Origin: Streptomyces sp. NBC_01296
GTDB taxonomy: Bacteria > Actinomycetota > Actinomycetes > Streptomycetales > Streptomycetaceae
Assembly: GCF_035984415.1 (NCBI RefSeq)
Contig: NZ_CP130720.1
Coordinates: 6,386,001-6,450,000, forward strand
Direction: 5' to 3'
DNA length: 64,000 nucleotides
In this document: positions 11,027-19,470 of the stretch, one piece after another
How the letters are laid out: every line of letters starts with the position of its first letter
Numbering within the stretch: position 1 is the first letter of the stretch
Notes under the pieces: model-generated
Database searches by the model: none
Seen by the model: the letters and a program-made list of their open reading frames with translations, nothing else
Told to the model about the DNA's origin: nothing
Translations under genes and position numbers: made by a program

Positions 11027-11458
11027 ATGTCCGCGTCGCAGTCCGCCGCCCGCCGAACCGTGCTCAAGGGCGCCGCCGCGATCGTCGGAGCCGTCGGCGG
11101 CGGGACGGCGCTCGCGGCCTGCTCCCCCGAGAGCAACAGCGGCTCCGGCTCCCCGGCGGTCCCGGCCGCACCGGTGGAGCTCGGCGCCGTCTCCGAGGTC
11201 CCGGTGGGCGGGTCGAAGCTGTTCCGGGAGAAGAAGCTGGTCGTCAGCTGCCCGGCGGAGGGCCAGTACAAGGCGTTCAGCGCCCAGTGCACGCACGCCG
11301 GCTGCGTCCTGGACAAGATCGACGACGGCGAGGGCAACTGCCCCTGCCACGGCAGCCGCTTCGACGTGACGACCGGCAAGGTACTGCGCGGCCCGGCCAC
11401 CGACCCGCTGCCCGCCGTCCCCGTCAAGGCCGAGGGCGGCAAGCTCATCGCGGGCTGA
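11027..11458 (+). CDS. Tat-exported Rieske (2Fe-2S) lipoprotein
   Basis: 143 aa. The N-terminus has a twin-arginine motif (ARRTVLKG, R9-R10) and then a lipobox-like ALAAC with Cys32, so it is probably folded with its cluster, exported by Tat and lipid-anchored. The Rieske motifs are CTHAGC (C88, H90) and CPCHGS (C105, H108). Family members pass electrons at the membrane, but the partner cannot be read from the neighbours. CAGGAG lies 6 nt upstream of ATG 11027. It stands alone between two leftward genes. Confidence 0.92.
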   Translation: MSASQSAARRTVLKGAAAIVGAVGGGTALAACSPESNSGSGSPAVPAAPVELGAVSEVPVGGSKLFREKKLVVSCPAEGQYKAFSAQCTHAGCVLDKIDDGEGNCPCHGSRFDVTTGKVLRGPATDPLPAVPVKAEGGKLIAG

Positions 11459-11479
11459 GCCGGAGAACCACGACACCCC

Positions 11480-12454
11480 CTACGCCCAGTCCCAGGCGAT
11501 CCCCAGCAAGCCGCGCCGCACCCCCGGCTCCACCAGGTGCACGGCCCGGTGGCGCCCGCTCGGCGTCAGGTCCGCCAGCCCGCTGCGCGGCGCCCCCGGT
11601 CCGGACCGGCTGAACCGCCGACAGCGCACCGGCAGCGCCGCCTCGTCGAAGCGGACCTGGAGCACGTACTGCCCGCCGCTGTAGCTGAACCCGCGGACGT
11701 ACTCGGTGCAGCGGCCGCCGGTCCCGTCCTCGAAGCCGTACCCGAAGACGTACGTGTCCCCGGCGCGCAGCCGGGCGTCGAAGAGCAGCTCGGCGACCAG
11801 CACCTCGGCTTCGCGGTGCCAGCGGACGCGTCCGGTCCGGCAGTTCTCGTCCGCCCGGACGCGGACCCCGGCCGGGTCGCAGCCGGGGTCGCCGTGGTGG
11901 ACGGCGAGGTACCGGTCTACCCCGTCGCGGTGGGCCCGTACGACATGCTGCGATGCGCGGCCCAGCAGCTCGCCGCCCGCGCCGATCCACACCCGCTCGT
12001 GGTGACCGACGGTGTGCAGGCCGCCGTCGGCGGGCAGCTCCATGCCGGCCAGCAGCCCCTCGACGGCCGCGCCGACGCTGACCAGGGCCCGGTACGAGCG
12101 GGCCGGCGGGCGGACCGCCTCGGGCCCGGCGCCCTCCGGAGCGGCCAGCAGCCGCAGCAGGGTGCCCTCGGGCAGTTCCAGGATCTGTTCCAGGGCCCGT
12201 ACGGCCTTCAGGGACTCGGGGCGGCGCGGCCGGCGGGCGCCCTGCTGCCAGTAACTGAGGCTGGTCACGCCGAGCTTGATGCCGCGGGCCGCGAGGTGGT
12301 GCTGGACGCGGTGCAGGGGCAGGCCGCGGGCGGTGAGGGCGGCGCGCAGCGCGAGATGGAAGGGGCCGGCGCGCAGCAGCTGCCCCAGCTCCTGAGTGCC
12401 GGCGTGCAGGCCGCCCTGAGCGCTCTGCTGCGGGCTCTCCCCGGTCGACCGCAC
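11480..12454 (-). CDS. XRE-like helix-turn-helix regulator with large C-terminal domain
   Basis: 324 aa. Residues ~30-100 form a lambda-repressor-like HTH (LALRAALTARGLPLHRVQHH, then SLSYWQQGARRP). A ~220-residue C-terminal region of unknown fold follows, rich in paired beta motifs with conserved-looking His and Trp. GTG 12454 is preceded by AGGAGGAG at good spacing. It is divergent from the papain-like protease gene, and the shared 251-nt region holds GTTCAC-based repeats, so control of the protease operon is likely but inferred. Confidence 0.75.
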   Translation of the reverse strand: MRSTGESPQQSAQGGLHAGTQELGQLLRAGPFHLALRAALTARGLPLHRVQHHLAARGIKLGVTSLSYWQQGARRPRRPESLKAVRALEQILELPEGTLLRLLAAPEGAGPEAVRPPARSYRALVSVGAAVEGLLAGMELPADGGLHTVGHHERVWIGAGGELLGRASQHVVRAHRDGVDRYLAVHHGDPGCDPAGVRVRADENCRTGRVRWHREAEVLVAELLFDARLRAGDTYVFGYGFEDGTGGRCTEYVRGFSYSGGQYVLQVRFDEAALPVRCRRFSRSGPGAPRSGLADLTPSGRHRAVHLVEPGVRRGLLGIAWDWA

Positions 12455-12467
12455 GACGGCTCCTCCT

Positions 12468-12568
12468 GTGAACGTTCACGCACGGTGGGGCGGGAGGGCT
12501 CGCCGGTGGCGCCCGGGGTCCAGGTGAAAGGACGGCAGTCGTTCACACGGCCGCCCCGCCGTTCACAC
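12468..12568. promoter_or_regulatory. GTTCAC-repeat operator region between regulator and protease
   Basis: The perfect palindrome GTGAACGTTCAC lies at 12468-12479. Two direct copies of CGTTCACAC begin at 12540 and 12560, exactly 20 bp apart (two turns). A TTGACC -35-like box at 12596-12601 faces the protease, with no good -10 at 17 nt. Repeated half-sites on one face of the helix suggest a dimeric regulator, most simply the adjacent XRE protein. Confidence 0.5.
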
Positions 12569-12705
12569 TGCAATGTCACGGCGTATTGAAGCCTGTTGAC
12601 CTGATCGCGACAACACCCTGATGCTCGGCAGCAGCGTCCGGACGCGCTCCTCCATCCCCACCCTCCCCGGCCCCACCGGGGAGATCCCCACACGGGAGGA
12701 ACGCG

Positions 12706-13350
12706 ATGCGCAACCGAAACCGGCGGCGGCTTTCCCTGGCCGCCGTCCTCACCGCCGTGCTCTTCGCCCTGCCCACCGCCACCGCCACCGCCACCGCCAC
12801 TGCCACTGCCACCGCCACCGCCGGTGCCGGTGCCGGTGCAGGAACCGATGCCGCCACCGGCTCCGCCCTGGCGTACAAGCGCCTGAACATCACCATGCAG
12901 GCCCAGCAGAAGACCAACTGGTGCTGGGCCGCGAGCGGCAACACCATCGCCACCTGGTTCGGCCGCAACTACACTCAGAACCAGTTCTGCAACGCCGCCT
13001 TCAACCGTCAGCAGGGCTACGACTGCCCCAACAACCAGGCCACCCTCGGCAACGTCCAGACCGCCCTGAACTGGGCCGGCATCAACTCCGGCTCGTACGT
13101 GAACGGCTGGCTCCGCTACACCACCGTGCAGAGCGAGATCGACGCGAACCGGCCGGTCGAGACCCGGATCCAGTGGTCCGACGGCGGCGGCCACATGCAC
13201 GTCATCTACGGCTACGACACCGCCGACAGCTGGATCTACTGGGGCGATCCGTGGCCGTCGAGCGACCGCTACAACTGGGCCTCGCACGCCTGGTACGTGG
13301 ACAACAGCACCTTCTCCTGGACCCACTCGCTCTACCGGATCGGGGCGTGA
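12706..13350 (+). CDS. Secreted papain-like (C70/AvrRpt2-type) cysteine protease
   Basis: 214 aa. An Arg-rich N-terminus and hydrophobic run form a signal peptide (1-~24), followed by a low-complexity (Thr-Ala)n/(Gly-Ala)n stretch (24-46). The mature domain begins near residue 56 and has QKTNWCWAASGNT with catalytic Cys73, GGHMHVIYGYD with His163, and WGDPWP with Asp181, a complete papain-type triad. GGGAGGA lies 6 nt upstream of ATG 12706. The stop overlaps the start of the next gene (GTGA), so the two are translationally coupled. Target proteins are unknown. Confidence 0.85.
   Translation: MRNRNRRRLSLAAVLTAVLFALPTATATATATATATATAGAGAGAGTDAATGSALAYKRLNITMQAQQKTNWCWAASGNTIATWFGRNYTQNQFCNAAFNRQQGYDCPNNQATLGNVQTALNWAGINSGSYVNGWLRYTTVQSEIDANRPVETRIQWSDGGGHMHVIYGYDTADSWIYWGDPWPSSDRYNWASHAWYVDNSTFSWTHSLYRIGA
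12771..12840 (+). repeat. Trinucleotide/hexanucleotide microsatellite in the protease gene
   Basis: About ten units of accgcc-type repeat, some changed to actgcc, run into ggtgcc units and encode the Thr-Ala and Gly-Ala linker. Copy changes in 6-bp steps stay in frame, so length variation between strains is expected. Confidence 0.85.
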
Positions 13351-14126
13351 GCGCCATGACGAAGCTCGTCGCCGCCGCGGTTCTCGCCGCGGCCGCCGTC
13401 CTCGTGGCGGCCCCGCAGGCCTCGGCGGCCCCCGTACCGCAACCGCAGTCCGTCACCGCCGAGACCAGGGCCGCAGCCGCGCAGGCGGCCACCGCCCCCG
13501 ACACCCTGGCCACGCTCTCCCGCTTCTTCGCCCGCGAGGGCAAGGTCGCGCCGGATGCGGCCCGGCCGCGGATCGAGGGCGAGGCCATACCGGTCAGCTA
13601 CCTGTCCCCGGATTTCGTGGCGGGCAAGGCCGGCGCGTCCGTGGCCCGGCTGGAGTTCCTCGCCAGCAAGGCGGTCTCGGCGGACGGGCAGCAGGCCGCG
13701 CTGTGGACCGCCCGGACGGAGGCGGGGTGGCAGGTCGTGAACATCGCCACCGGAGACGACGAATTCCGCTACGCGCAGATGGGCTCCGCGAAGCTGCCGG
13801 GCGGGACGGTGTTCCGGGAACCGCAGATCGACGCGTGGTACGTGGCCGGGGGGAGTCGGGTGCTGCCGCTGGACGAGGACGCCGAGCGCGCCGTCGGGGC
13901 GGGGGGTACCAGCCTCGCCGCGTACCGGGCGCGGGTGACGCGGGCGTACGGGGACAAGCTGCCGGGGTCGGCGTACGCGGAAGGGGGCAAGGCCGGGGGG
14001 TACGCGGCGGGCGCCGCCGCCTCGGGCGCACCGGCAGCGGCCGGGGCCGTCGCGGGCGGTCTTGCGCTCGGGGCGCTCGGGGTGGTCGCCGTGCGGCGGT
14101 CGCGGCGGGGCCGCGCCGTGGCCTGA
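13347..14126 (+). CDS. Secreted protein with C-terminal membrane anchor, partner of the papain-like protease
   Basis: 259 aa from GTG 13347, which overlaps the protease stop; ATG 13356 is an equally good start. A signal peptide (~1-30, ending in ASAAP) precedes a ~185-residue extracytoplasmic domain with no family I recognise. A Gly/Ala-rich spacer, one membrane helix (GAVAGGLALGALGVVAV) and an Arg-rich tail RRSRRGRAVA follow. The end resembles a sortase sorting signal but has no LPXTG, so it is probably a plain membrane anchor. Coupling suggests it anchors, chaperones or inhibits the protease; this is inference. Confidence 0.78.
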   Translation: MSAMTKLVAAAVLAAAAVLVAAPQASAAPVPQPQSVTAETRAAAAQAATAPDTLATLSRFFAREGKVAPDAARPRIEGEAIPVSYLSPDFVAGKAGASVARLEFLASKAVSADGQQAALWTARTEAGWQVVNIATGDDEFRYAQMGSAKLPGGTVFREPQIDAWYVAGGSRVLPLDEDAERAVGAGGTSLAAYRARVTRAYGDKLPGSAYAEGGKAGGYAAGAAASGAPAAAGAVAGGLALGALGVVAVRRSRRGRAVA

Positions 14127-14254
14127 CCCCTCGGGTTCGCGCCCGCCGGGGCGCGGCCGGCGGGACCCGGGCGGCCCGCCGGCCGCCCGGGCCCTGCGGC
14201 TGGGGTGGGCACGGTGTACGGGGGTTGTCGGTGGGCGGAAGTAGGGTGGTTGGC

Positions 14255-16291
14255 ATGGCCGACCCTTCCAGCTACCGTCCCGCGCCGGGGCAGATTCCCG
14301 ACTCCCCGGGGGTCTACCGATTCCGCGACGAGCACCGCCGGGTGATCTACGTCGGGAAGGCCAAGAGCCTGCGGCAGCGGCTGGCCAACTACTTCCAGGA
14401 CCTCGCCGGGCTGCACCCCCGTACCGCCACCATGGTGACCACGGCCGCCTCCGTCGAGTGGACCGTCGTCTCCACCGAGGTCGAGGCGCTGCAGCTCGAG
14501 TACTCCTGGATCAAGGAGTACGACCCCCGGTTCAACGTCAAGTACCGGGACGACAAGAGCTACCCCTCCCTCGCCGTGACCATGAACGAGGAGTATCCGA
14601 GGGTTCAGGTCATGCGGGGGCCCAAGAAGAAGGGCGTGCGGTACTTCGGGCCTTATGGGCATGCCTGGGCGATTCGCGAGACCGTCGACCTCATGTTGAG
14701 GGTGTTCCCCGTGCGGACCTGCTCCGCCGGGGTGTTCAAGCGCTCCGCGCAGATCGGCCGGCCCTGCCTGCTCGGCTACATCGGCAAGTGCTCCGCACCC
14801 TGCGTCGGCCGGGTCACCCCCGAGGAGCACCGCGAACTCGCCGAGGACTTCTGCGACTTCATGGCGGGACGGACCGGGACGTACCTCTCCCGGCTCGAGC
14901 GGCAGATGCACGAGGCCGCCGAGGAGATGGAGTACGAGAAGGCCGCCCGGCTGCGCGACGACATAGGAGCGCTGCGCCGGGCCATGGAGAAGAACGCCGT
15001 CGTCCTCGCCGATGCCACGGACGCCGATCTCATCGCCGTCGCCGAGGACGAGCTCGAGGCGGCCGTGCAGATCTTCCACGTCCGCGGCGGGCGCGTGCGC
15101 GGGCAGCGCGGCTGGGTCACCGACAAGGTGGAGGCCGTCGACACCGCCGGGCTGGTCGAGCACGCCCTCCAGCAGCTCTACGGGGAGGAGAGCGGCGAGG
15201 CCGTCCCCAAGGAGGTGCTCGTTCCGGCGCTGCCCGAGGACGCGCCCGCGCTGGGCGAATGGCTCGCGGAGCGGCGTGGTTCCCTGGTCAGCCTGCGCAT
15301 TCCGCAGCGCGGGGACAAGAAGGCGCTGATGGAGACCGTCCACCGCAACGCGCAGCAGTCCCTGGCCCTGCACAAGACCAAGCGCGCCAGCGACCTCACC
15401 ACCCGCTCCCGGGCCCTGGAGGAGATCGCCGAGGCCCTCGAGCTGGACGGCGCGCCGCTGCGCATCGAGTGCTTCGACATCTCGCACCTCCAGGGCGACG
15501 ACGTGGTGGCCTCGATGGTCGTCTTCGAGGACGGGCTGGCGCGCAAGAGCGAGTACCGGCGCTTCCAGATCAAGTCGTTCGAGGGGCAGGACGACGTCCG
15601 GTCCATGCACGAGGTGGTGTCCCGGCGCTTCCGCCGGTACCTCCAGGAGAAGCTGAAGACGGGGGAGTGGTCCCCGGAGGACGGGGAGGACCCCCTCGCC
15701 GAGGACGACGGGCGGCCCAGGCGCTTCGCCTACCCGCCCCAGCTCGTCGTGGTCGACGGCGGGCAGCCGCAGGTGGCCGCCGCGAAGCGGGCCCTGGAGG
15801 AGCTCGGCATCGACGACGTGGCCGTGTGCGGGCTGGCCAAGCGGCTGGAGGAGGTCTGGCTGCCCGGCGAGGACGACCCGGTCGTGCTGCCCCGCACCAG
15901 CGAGGGCCTCTACCTGCTCCAGCGGGTACGTGACGAAGCCCACCGGTTCGCCATCCAGTACCAGCGGAACAAGCGCGGAAAACGGCTCAAGGCGGGCCCG
16001 CTCGACGAGGTGCCCGGTCTCGGGGAAAGCCGCAGGCAGGCCCTGGTCAAGCACTTCGGTTCGGTGAAAAAGCTGAGACAGGCGACAATCGACCAGATCT
16101 GCGAGGTCCCGGGCATAGGCCGCAAGACGGCCGAGACCGTGGCCGCGGCGCTCGCCCGGTCGGTTCCCGCCGGTCCTGCCGTCAACACGGCGACAGGAGA
16201 GATCATTGAGGATGAGACCCCGCCCCCGCGGGTGGGGGCACCTCCCAGCGGCAGCTGGGAGACATCGTCCGAACGGGGGACCGAGCAATGA
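14255..16291 (+). CDS. uvrC: Excinuclease ABC subunit C
   Basis: 678 aa. UvrC makes both incisions in nucleotide excision repair. The order is a GIY-YIG nuclease (PGVYRFRD...VIYVGKAKSLRQRL, residues 15-45), a Cys region near CLLGYIGKCSAPCVG, the UVR motif EMEYEKAARLRDDI, an RNase H-like 3' nuclease (ECFDISHLQG; VVDGGQPQ) and C-terminal helix-hairpin-helix repeats (VPGLGESRRQALVKHFG; VPGIGRKTAETV). The last ~25 residues read through a repeat-like hairpin element. ATG 14255 matches the family start. It overlaps rapZ by 4 nt. Confidence 0.97.
   Translation: MADPSSYRPAPGQIPDSPGVYRFRDEHRRVIYVGKAKSLRQRLANYFQDLAGLHPRTATMVTTAASVEWTVVSTEVEALQLEYSWIKEYDPRFNVKYRDDKSYPSLAVTMNEEYPRVQVMRGPKKKGVRYFGPYGHAWAIRETVDLMLRVFPVRTCSAGVFKRSAQIGRPCLLGYIGKCSAPCVGRVTPEEHRELAEDFCDFMAGRTGTYLSRLERQMHEAAEEMEYEKAARLRDDIGALRRAMEKNAVVLADATDADLIAVAEDELEAAVQIFHVRGGRVRGQRGWVTDKVEAVDTAGLVEHALQQLYGEESGEAVPKEVLVPALPEDAPALGEWLAERRGSLVSLRIPQRGDKKALMETVHRNAQQSLALHKTKRASDLTTRSRALEEIAEALELDGAPLRIECFDISHLQGDDVVASMVVFEDGLARKSEYRRFQIKSFEGQDDVRSMHEVVSRRFRRYLQEKLKTGEWSPEDGEDPLAEDDGRPRRFAYPPQLVVVDGGQPQVAAAKRALEELGIDDVAVCGLAKRLEEVWLPGEDDPVVLPRTSEGLYLLQRVRDEAHRFAIQYQRNKRGKRLKAGPLDEVPGLGESRRQALVKHFGSVKKLRQATIDQICEVPGIGRKTAETVAAALARSVPAGPAVNTATGEIIEDETPPPRVGAPPSGSWETSSERGTEQ
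16221..16261 (+). repeat. Streptomyces-type GC-rich palindromic repeat element inside the uvrC 3' end
   Basis: A run of cgcccccgcgggtggggg leads into CACCTCCCAGC, then a stem ctcccagc (16242-16249) / gctgggag (16254-16261) around ggca. The form recalls a family of short hairpin elements I associate with many Streptomyces intergenic regions. Here it is translated as the last residues of UvrC (around GAPPSGSWE). Confidence 0.5.
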
Positions 16292-17271
16292 CCGAGCGCG
16301 AGACCGAGCAGACGACCGACGAGATGACCGACCACACGACCGAGCACGACCGAGACGGAGCACAGGTGAGTACGGGCACGACAGCGGAGCCCGGCGATAC
16401 CGCCGAGGCGGCCATCCCCGAGCTGGTGATCATCTCCGGGATGTCCGGGGCCGGCCGCAGTACGGCGGCCAAGTGTCTGGAGGACCTCGGCTGGTTCGTC
16501 GTCGACAACCTCCCGCCGGCGCTGATCCCCACCATGGTGGAGCTCGGTGCCCGCTCGCAGGGCAACGTGGCGCGCATCGCCGTCGTCGTCGACGTCCGCG
16601 GCCGGCAGTTCTTCGACGCCCTGCGCGAGTCCCTCTCCGACCTCGACAGCAAGGGCGTCACCCGGCGCATCGTCTTCCTGGAGTCCTCCGACGACGCTCT
16701 GGTCCGCCGCTTCGAATCGGTCCGCCGCCCGCACCCCCTCCAGGGCGACGGCCGCATCACCGACGGCATCGCCGCCGAGCGCGACCTGCTGCGCGAGCTG
16801 CGCGGCGACGCCGACCTGGTCATCGACACCTCCAGCCTGAACGTGCACGAGCTGCGCGCGAAGATGGACGCCCAGTTCGCGGGCGACGAGGAGCCCGAGC
16901 TGCGGGCGACCGTCATGTCCTTCGGCTACAAGTACGGTCTCCCCGTCGACGCCGACCTCGTCGTCGACTGCCGCTTCATCCCGAACCCGCACTGGGTGCC
17001 CGAGCTGCGGCCCTTCACAGGCCTCAACCCGGAGGTCTCGGGCTACGTCTTCAGCCAGCCCGGCGCCAAGGAGTTCCTCGACCGGTACACCGAGCTGCTC
17101 CAGCTCATCGCCACCGGCTACCGCCGCGAGGGCAAGCGGTACGTGACCATCGCGGTCGGCTGCACGGGCGGCAAGCACCGCAGTGTGGCCATGTCCGAGA
17201 AGCTCGCCGCCCGCCTCGCCTCCGAGGGAGTCGAGACCGTCGTAGTCCACCGGGACATGGGGCGCGAGTGA
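16288..17271 (+). CDS. rapZ: RapZ/YvcJ family nucleotide-binding protein
   Basis: 327 aa. Walker A GMSGAGRST spans residues 51-59. The C-terminal domain has the conserved run GYKYGLPVDADLVVDCRFIPNPHW and GCTGGKHRS, seen in RapZ/YvcJ. RapZ in E. coli is an RNA-binding adaptor for glucosamine-6-phosphate synthase control; the role in actinobacteria is less clear. The first ~40 residues are a Thr/Glu-rich, low-complexity extension. ATG overlaps the uvrC stop (ATGA). It lies in the conserved rapZ-yvcK-whiA group. Confidence 0.95.
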   Translation: MTERETEQTTDEMTDHTTEHDRDGAQVSTGTTAEPGDTAEAAIPELVIISGMSGAGRSTAAKCLEDLGWFVVDNLPPALIPTMVELGARSQGNVARIAVVVDVRGRQFFDALRESLSDLDSKGVTRRIVFLESSDDALVRRFESVRRPHPLQGDGRITDGIAAERDLLRELRGDADLVIDTSSLNVHELRAKMDAQFAGDEEPELRATVMSFGYKYGLPVDADLVVDCRFIPNPHWVPELRPFTGLNPEVSGYVFSQPGAKEFLDRYTELLQLIATGYRREGKRYVTIAVGCTGGKHRSVAMSEKLAARLASEGVETVVVHRDMGRE

Positions 17272-18332
17272 CCGCACGGACCCCGCGGCTGAGCCGCCTG
17301 CGCCGCCTCACCCCCGGACGGGGCGAGGACGGCGCGGGCCGCTCCGGCCGCTCCGGCCGCCGGCGCGGAGCCACCCCCAAGGTGGTGGCGCTCGGCGGCG
17401 GCCAGGGCCTGTCGGCCTCCCTCGCCGCCCTGCGCCGCATCACCGGTGACCTCACCGCGGTGGTCACCGTCGCCGACGACGGCGGCTCCAGCGGCCGTCT
17501 GCGCGAGGAGCTCGGCGTGCTGCCGCCCGGCGACCTGCGCAAGGCGCTGGCCGCGCTGTGCGGGGACGACGACTGGGGCCAGACCTGGGCCCGGGTCATC
17601 CAGCACCGCTTCCAGTCCGAGGGAGATCTGCACGGGCACGCGGTCGGCAACCTGCTGATCGTGGCCCTGTGGGAGCAGCTCGGCGACCCCGTCCAGGCCC
17701 TCGACCTGGTCGGGAAGCTGCTGGGCGCGCAGGGCCGGGTGCTGCCGATGTCGGCGGTGCCGCTGGAGCTGCAGGCGCTGGTCCGCGGCCACGACCCCGC
17801 CCGCCCCGGCGAGGTCGACACCGTCCGGGGGCAGGCCACGGTGGCCACCACCCCCGGCGAGGTGCTCTCCGTGCAGGTCGTGCCCGGCGATCCGCCGGCC
17901 GTGCCGGAGGCCGTCGCGGCGGTCCTGGACGCCGACTGGGTGGTGCTCGGTCCGGGATCCTGGTTCTCCTCCGTGATCCCGCACCTGCTGGTGCCGGAAC
18001 TGCTCGACGCGCTGATCGAGACCAAGGCCCGGCGGGTCCTCTCGCTGAACCTCGCGCCGCAGCCCGGTGAAACAGAGGGCTTCTCTCCGCAGCGTCATTT
18101 GGAGGTTTTGGCCCGACACGCCCCTAAACTCGCCCTGGACGTGGTGCTGGCCGACGAGGCCGCCGTGCCCGACCGCGAGTCCCTCGCCGATGCCGCAAAA
18201 CGGTTCGGTGCCGCGGTCGAGCTGGCGCCGGTGGCCAGGGAAGACGGCTCTCCGAAGCATGATCCGGAGCTGCTCGCCGCCGCGTACGACCGTATTTTTC
18301 GGATGCATGGAAGGATCGGCCCATGGCGATGA
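17268..18332 (+). CDS. YvcK-family UDP-sugar-binding protein (gluconeogenesis factor)
   Basis: 354 aa, starting at GTG 17268 in GTGA overlap with rapZ. After an Arg/Gly-rich leader (~37 residues), VVALGGGQGLSASLAALR and VTVADDGGSSGRLR are the phosphotransferase-like nucleotide-sugar binding motifs of the YvcK/CofD family. GDLHGHAVGNLLI and LGPGSWFSSVIPHLL follow. YvcK binds UDP-GlcNAc and links carbon state to cell-wall synthesis in Bacillus. Near the 3' end base composition drops locally, where a candidate whiA promoter lies. Confidence 0.94.
   Translation: MTARTPRLSRLRRLTPGRGEDGAGRSGRSGRRRGATPKVVALGGGQGLSASLAALRRITGDLTAVVTVADDGGSSGRLREELGVLPPGDLRKALAALCGDDDWGQTWARVIQHRFQSEGDLHGHAVGNLLIVALWEQLGDPVQALDLVGKLLGAQGRVLPMSAVPLELQALVRGHDPARPGEVDTVRGQATVATTPGEVLSVQVVPGDPPAVPEAVAAVLDADWVVLGPGSWFSSVIPHLLVPELLDALIETKARRVLSLNLAPQPGETEGFSPQRHLEVLARHAPKLALDVVLADEAAVPDRESLADAAKRFGAAVELAPVAREDGSPKHDPELLAAAYDRIFRMHGRIGPWR
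18099..18130 (+). promoter_or_regulatory. Candidate internal whiA promoter with WhiA-type GACAC motif
   Basis: Inside yvcK, a locally AT-rich patch carries GACAC (18115-18119) just upstream of the -10-like TAAACT (18125-18130), about 190 nt before whiA. GACAC is the known WhiA core motif, and whiA of S. coelicolor is known to have an autoregulated promoter inside the gene upstream. The -35 is unclear. Confidence 0.5.
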
Positions 18333-19312
18333 CGCCTGCGGTGAAGGATGAGATCTCCCGCCTGCCCGTCACCCGGACCTGCTGCAGGAAGGCGGAGGTC
18401 TCGGCGATCCTTCGGTTCGCGGGCGGGCTGCACCTGGTGAGCGGCCGCATCGTCATCGAGGCGGAGCTGGACACCGGGATCGCCGCCAGACGCCTGCGCA
18501 AGGACATCCTGGAGATCTTCGGCCATTCCTCGGACCTGGTGGTCATGGCTCCCGGCGGCCTGCGCCGCGGCAGCCGCTACGTCGTCCGGGTCGTGGCCGG
18601 CGGTGACCAGCTGGCGCGCCAGACGGGCCTCGTGGACGGCCGCGGCCGCCCCATCCGCGGGCTGCCCCCGCAGGTGGTCTCCGGGGCCACCTGCGACGCC
18701 GAGGCGGCCTGGCGCGGCGCCTTCCTGGCCCACGGCTCGCTCACCGAGCCGGGCCGGTCCTCCTCCCTGGAGGTGACCTGCCCCGGTCCGGAGGCCGCCC
18801 TGGCCCTGGTGGGCGCCGCCCGCCGGCTCTCCATCGCCGCCAAGGCGCGCGAGGTGCGCGGAGTGGACCGGGTCGTGGTCCGCGACGGCGACGCCATCGG
18901 CGCCCTGCTCACCCGGCTCGGCGCCCACGAGTCGGTGCTGGCCTGGGAGGAGCGGCGGATGCGGCGCGAGGTGCGCGCCACCGCCAACCGCCTCGCCAAC
19001 TTCGACGACGCCAACCTGCGCCGCTCGGCGCGGGCCGCGGTGGCCGCCGGAGCCCGCGTCCAGCGTGCCCTGGAGATCCTCGGGGAAGAGGTGCCCGAGC
19101 ACCTCGCCGCGGCCGGCCGGCTGCGCATGGAACACAAGCAGGCCTCCCTGGAGGAGCTGGGTGCGCTCGCCGACCCGCCGCTGACCAAGGACGCGGTCGC
19201 GGGCCGGATCCGCCGCCTGCTGGCGATGGCCGACAAGCGGGCCCAGGACCTCGGCATCCCGGGCACCGAGTCGAACCTCAGCGAGGACCTGGCCGACAAC
19301 ATGGCCGGCTAG
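18323..19312 (+). CDS. whiA: Sporulation transcription factor WhiA
   Basis: 329 aa. The N-terminal LAGLIDADG-like domain (about 15-200; TRTCCRKAEVSAILRFAGGL, AAWRGAFLAHGSLTEP) is fused to a C-terminal HTH (about 225-305; SLEELGALADPPLTKDAVAGRIRRL). WhiA works with WhiB to start sporulation septation by activating ftsZ and related genes. ATG 18323 overlaps the yvcK stop by 10 nt, implying coupled translation. It ends before a strong terminator. Confidence 0.97.
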   Translation: MAMTPAVKDEISRLPVTRTCCRKAEVSAILRFAGGLHLVSGRIVIEAELDTGIAARRLRKDILEIFGHSSDLVVMAPGGLRRGSRYVVRVVAGGDQLARQTGLVDGRGRPIRGLPPQVVSGATCDAEAAWRGAFLAHGSLTEPGRSSSLEVTCPGPEAALALVGAARRLSIAAKAREVRGVDRVVVRDGDAIGALLTRLGAHESVLAWEERRMRREVRATANRLANFDDANLRRSARAAVAAGARVQRALEILGEEVPEHLAAAGRLRMEHKQASLEELGALADPPLTKDAVAGRIRRLLAMADKRAQDLGIPGTESNLSEDLADNMAG

Positions 19313-19348
19313 CCGCGCCTCGTCCCGTAGGCCGCGTCCCGTAGGCCA

Positions 19349-19385
19349 CAAAGGGGCCCGCACGTCACACGTGCGGGCCCCTTTG
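19349..19385 (+). terminator. Terminator after whiA
   Basis: A perfect 17-bp stem (caaaggggcccgcacgt / acgtgcgggcccctttg) around a 3-nt loop (cac) lies 36 nt past the whiA stop. Confidence 0.9.
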
Positions 19386-19470
19386 AGACACGCCCCATTG
19401 ACATGAGCATCGCCTGATCGTGAGCCTGTCGTCCGAACGCTTTCGTGGCAGACGACGCCCAGGGGGGCAC

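Noticed and set aside
14030..14126. Sortase substrate
   Set aside because: The C-terminal helix and basic tail fit, but there is no LPXTG or LAXTG motif.
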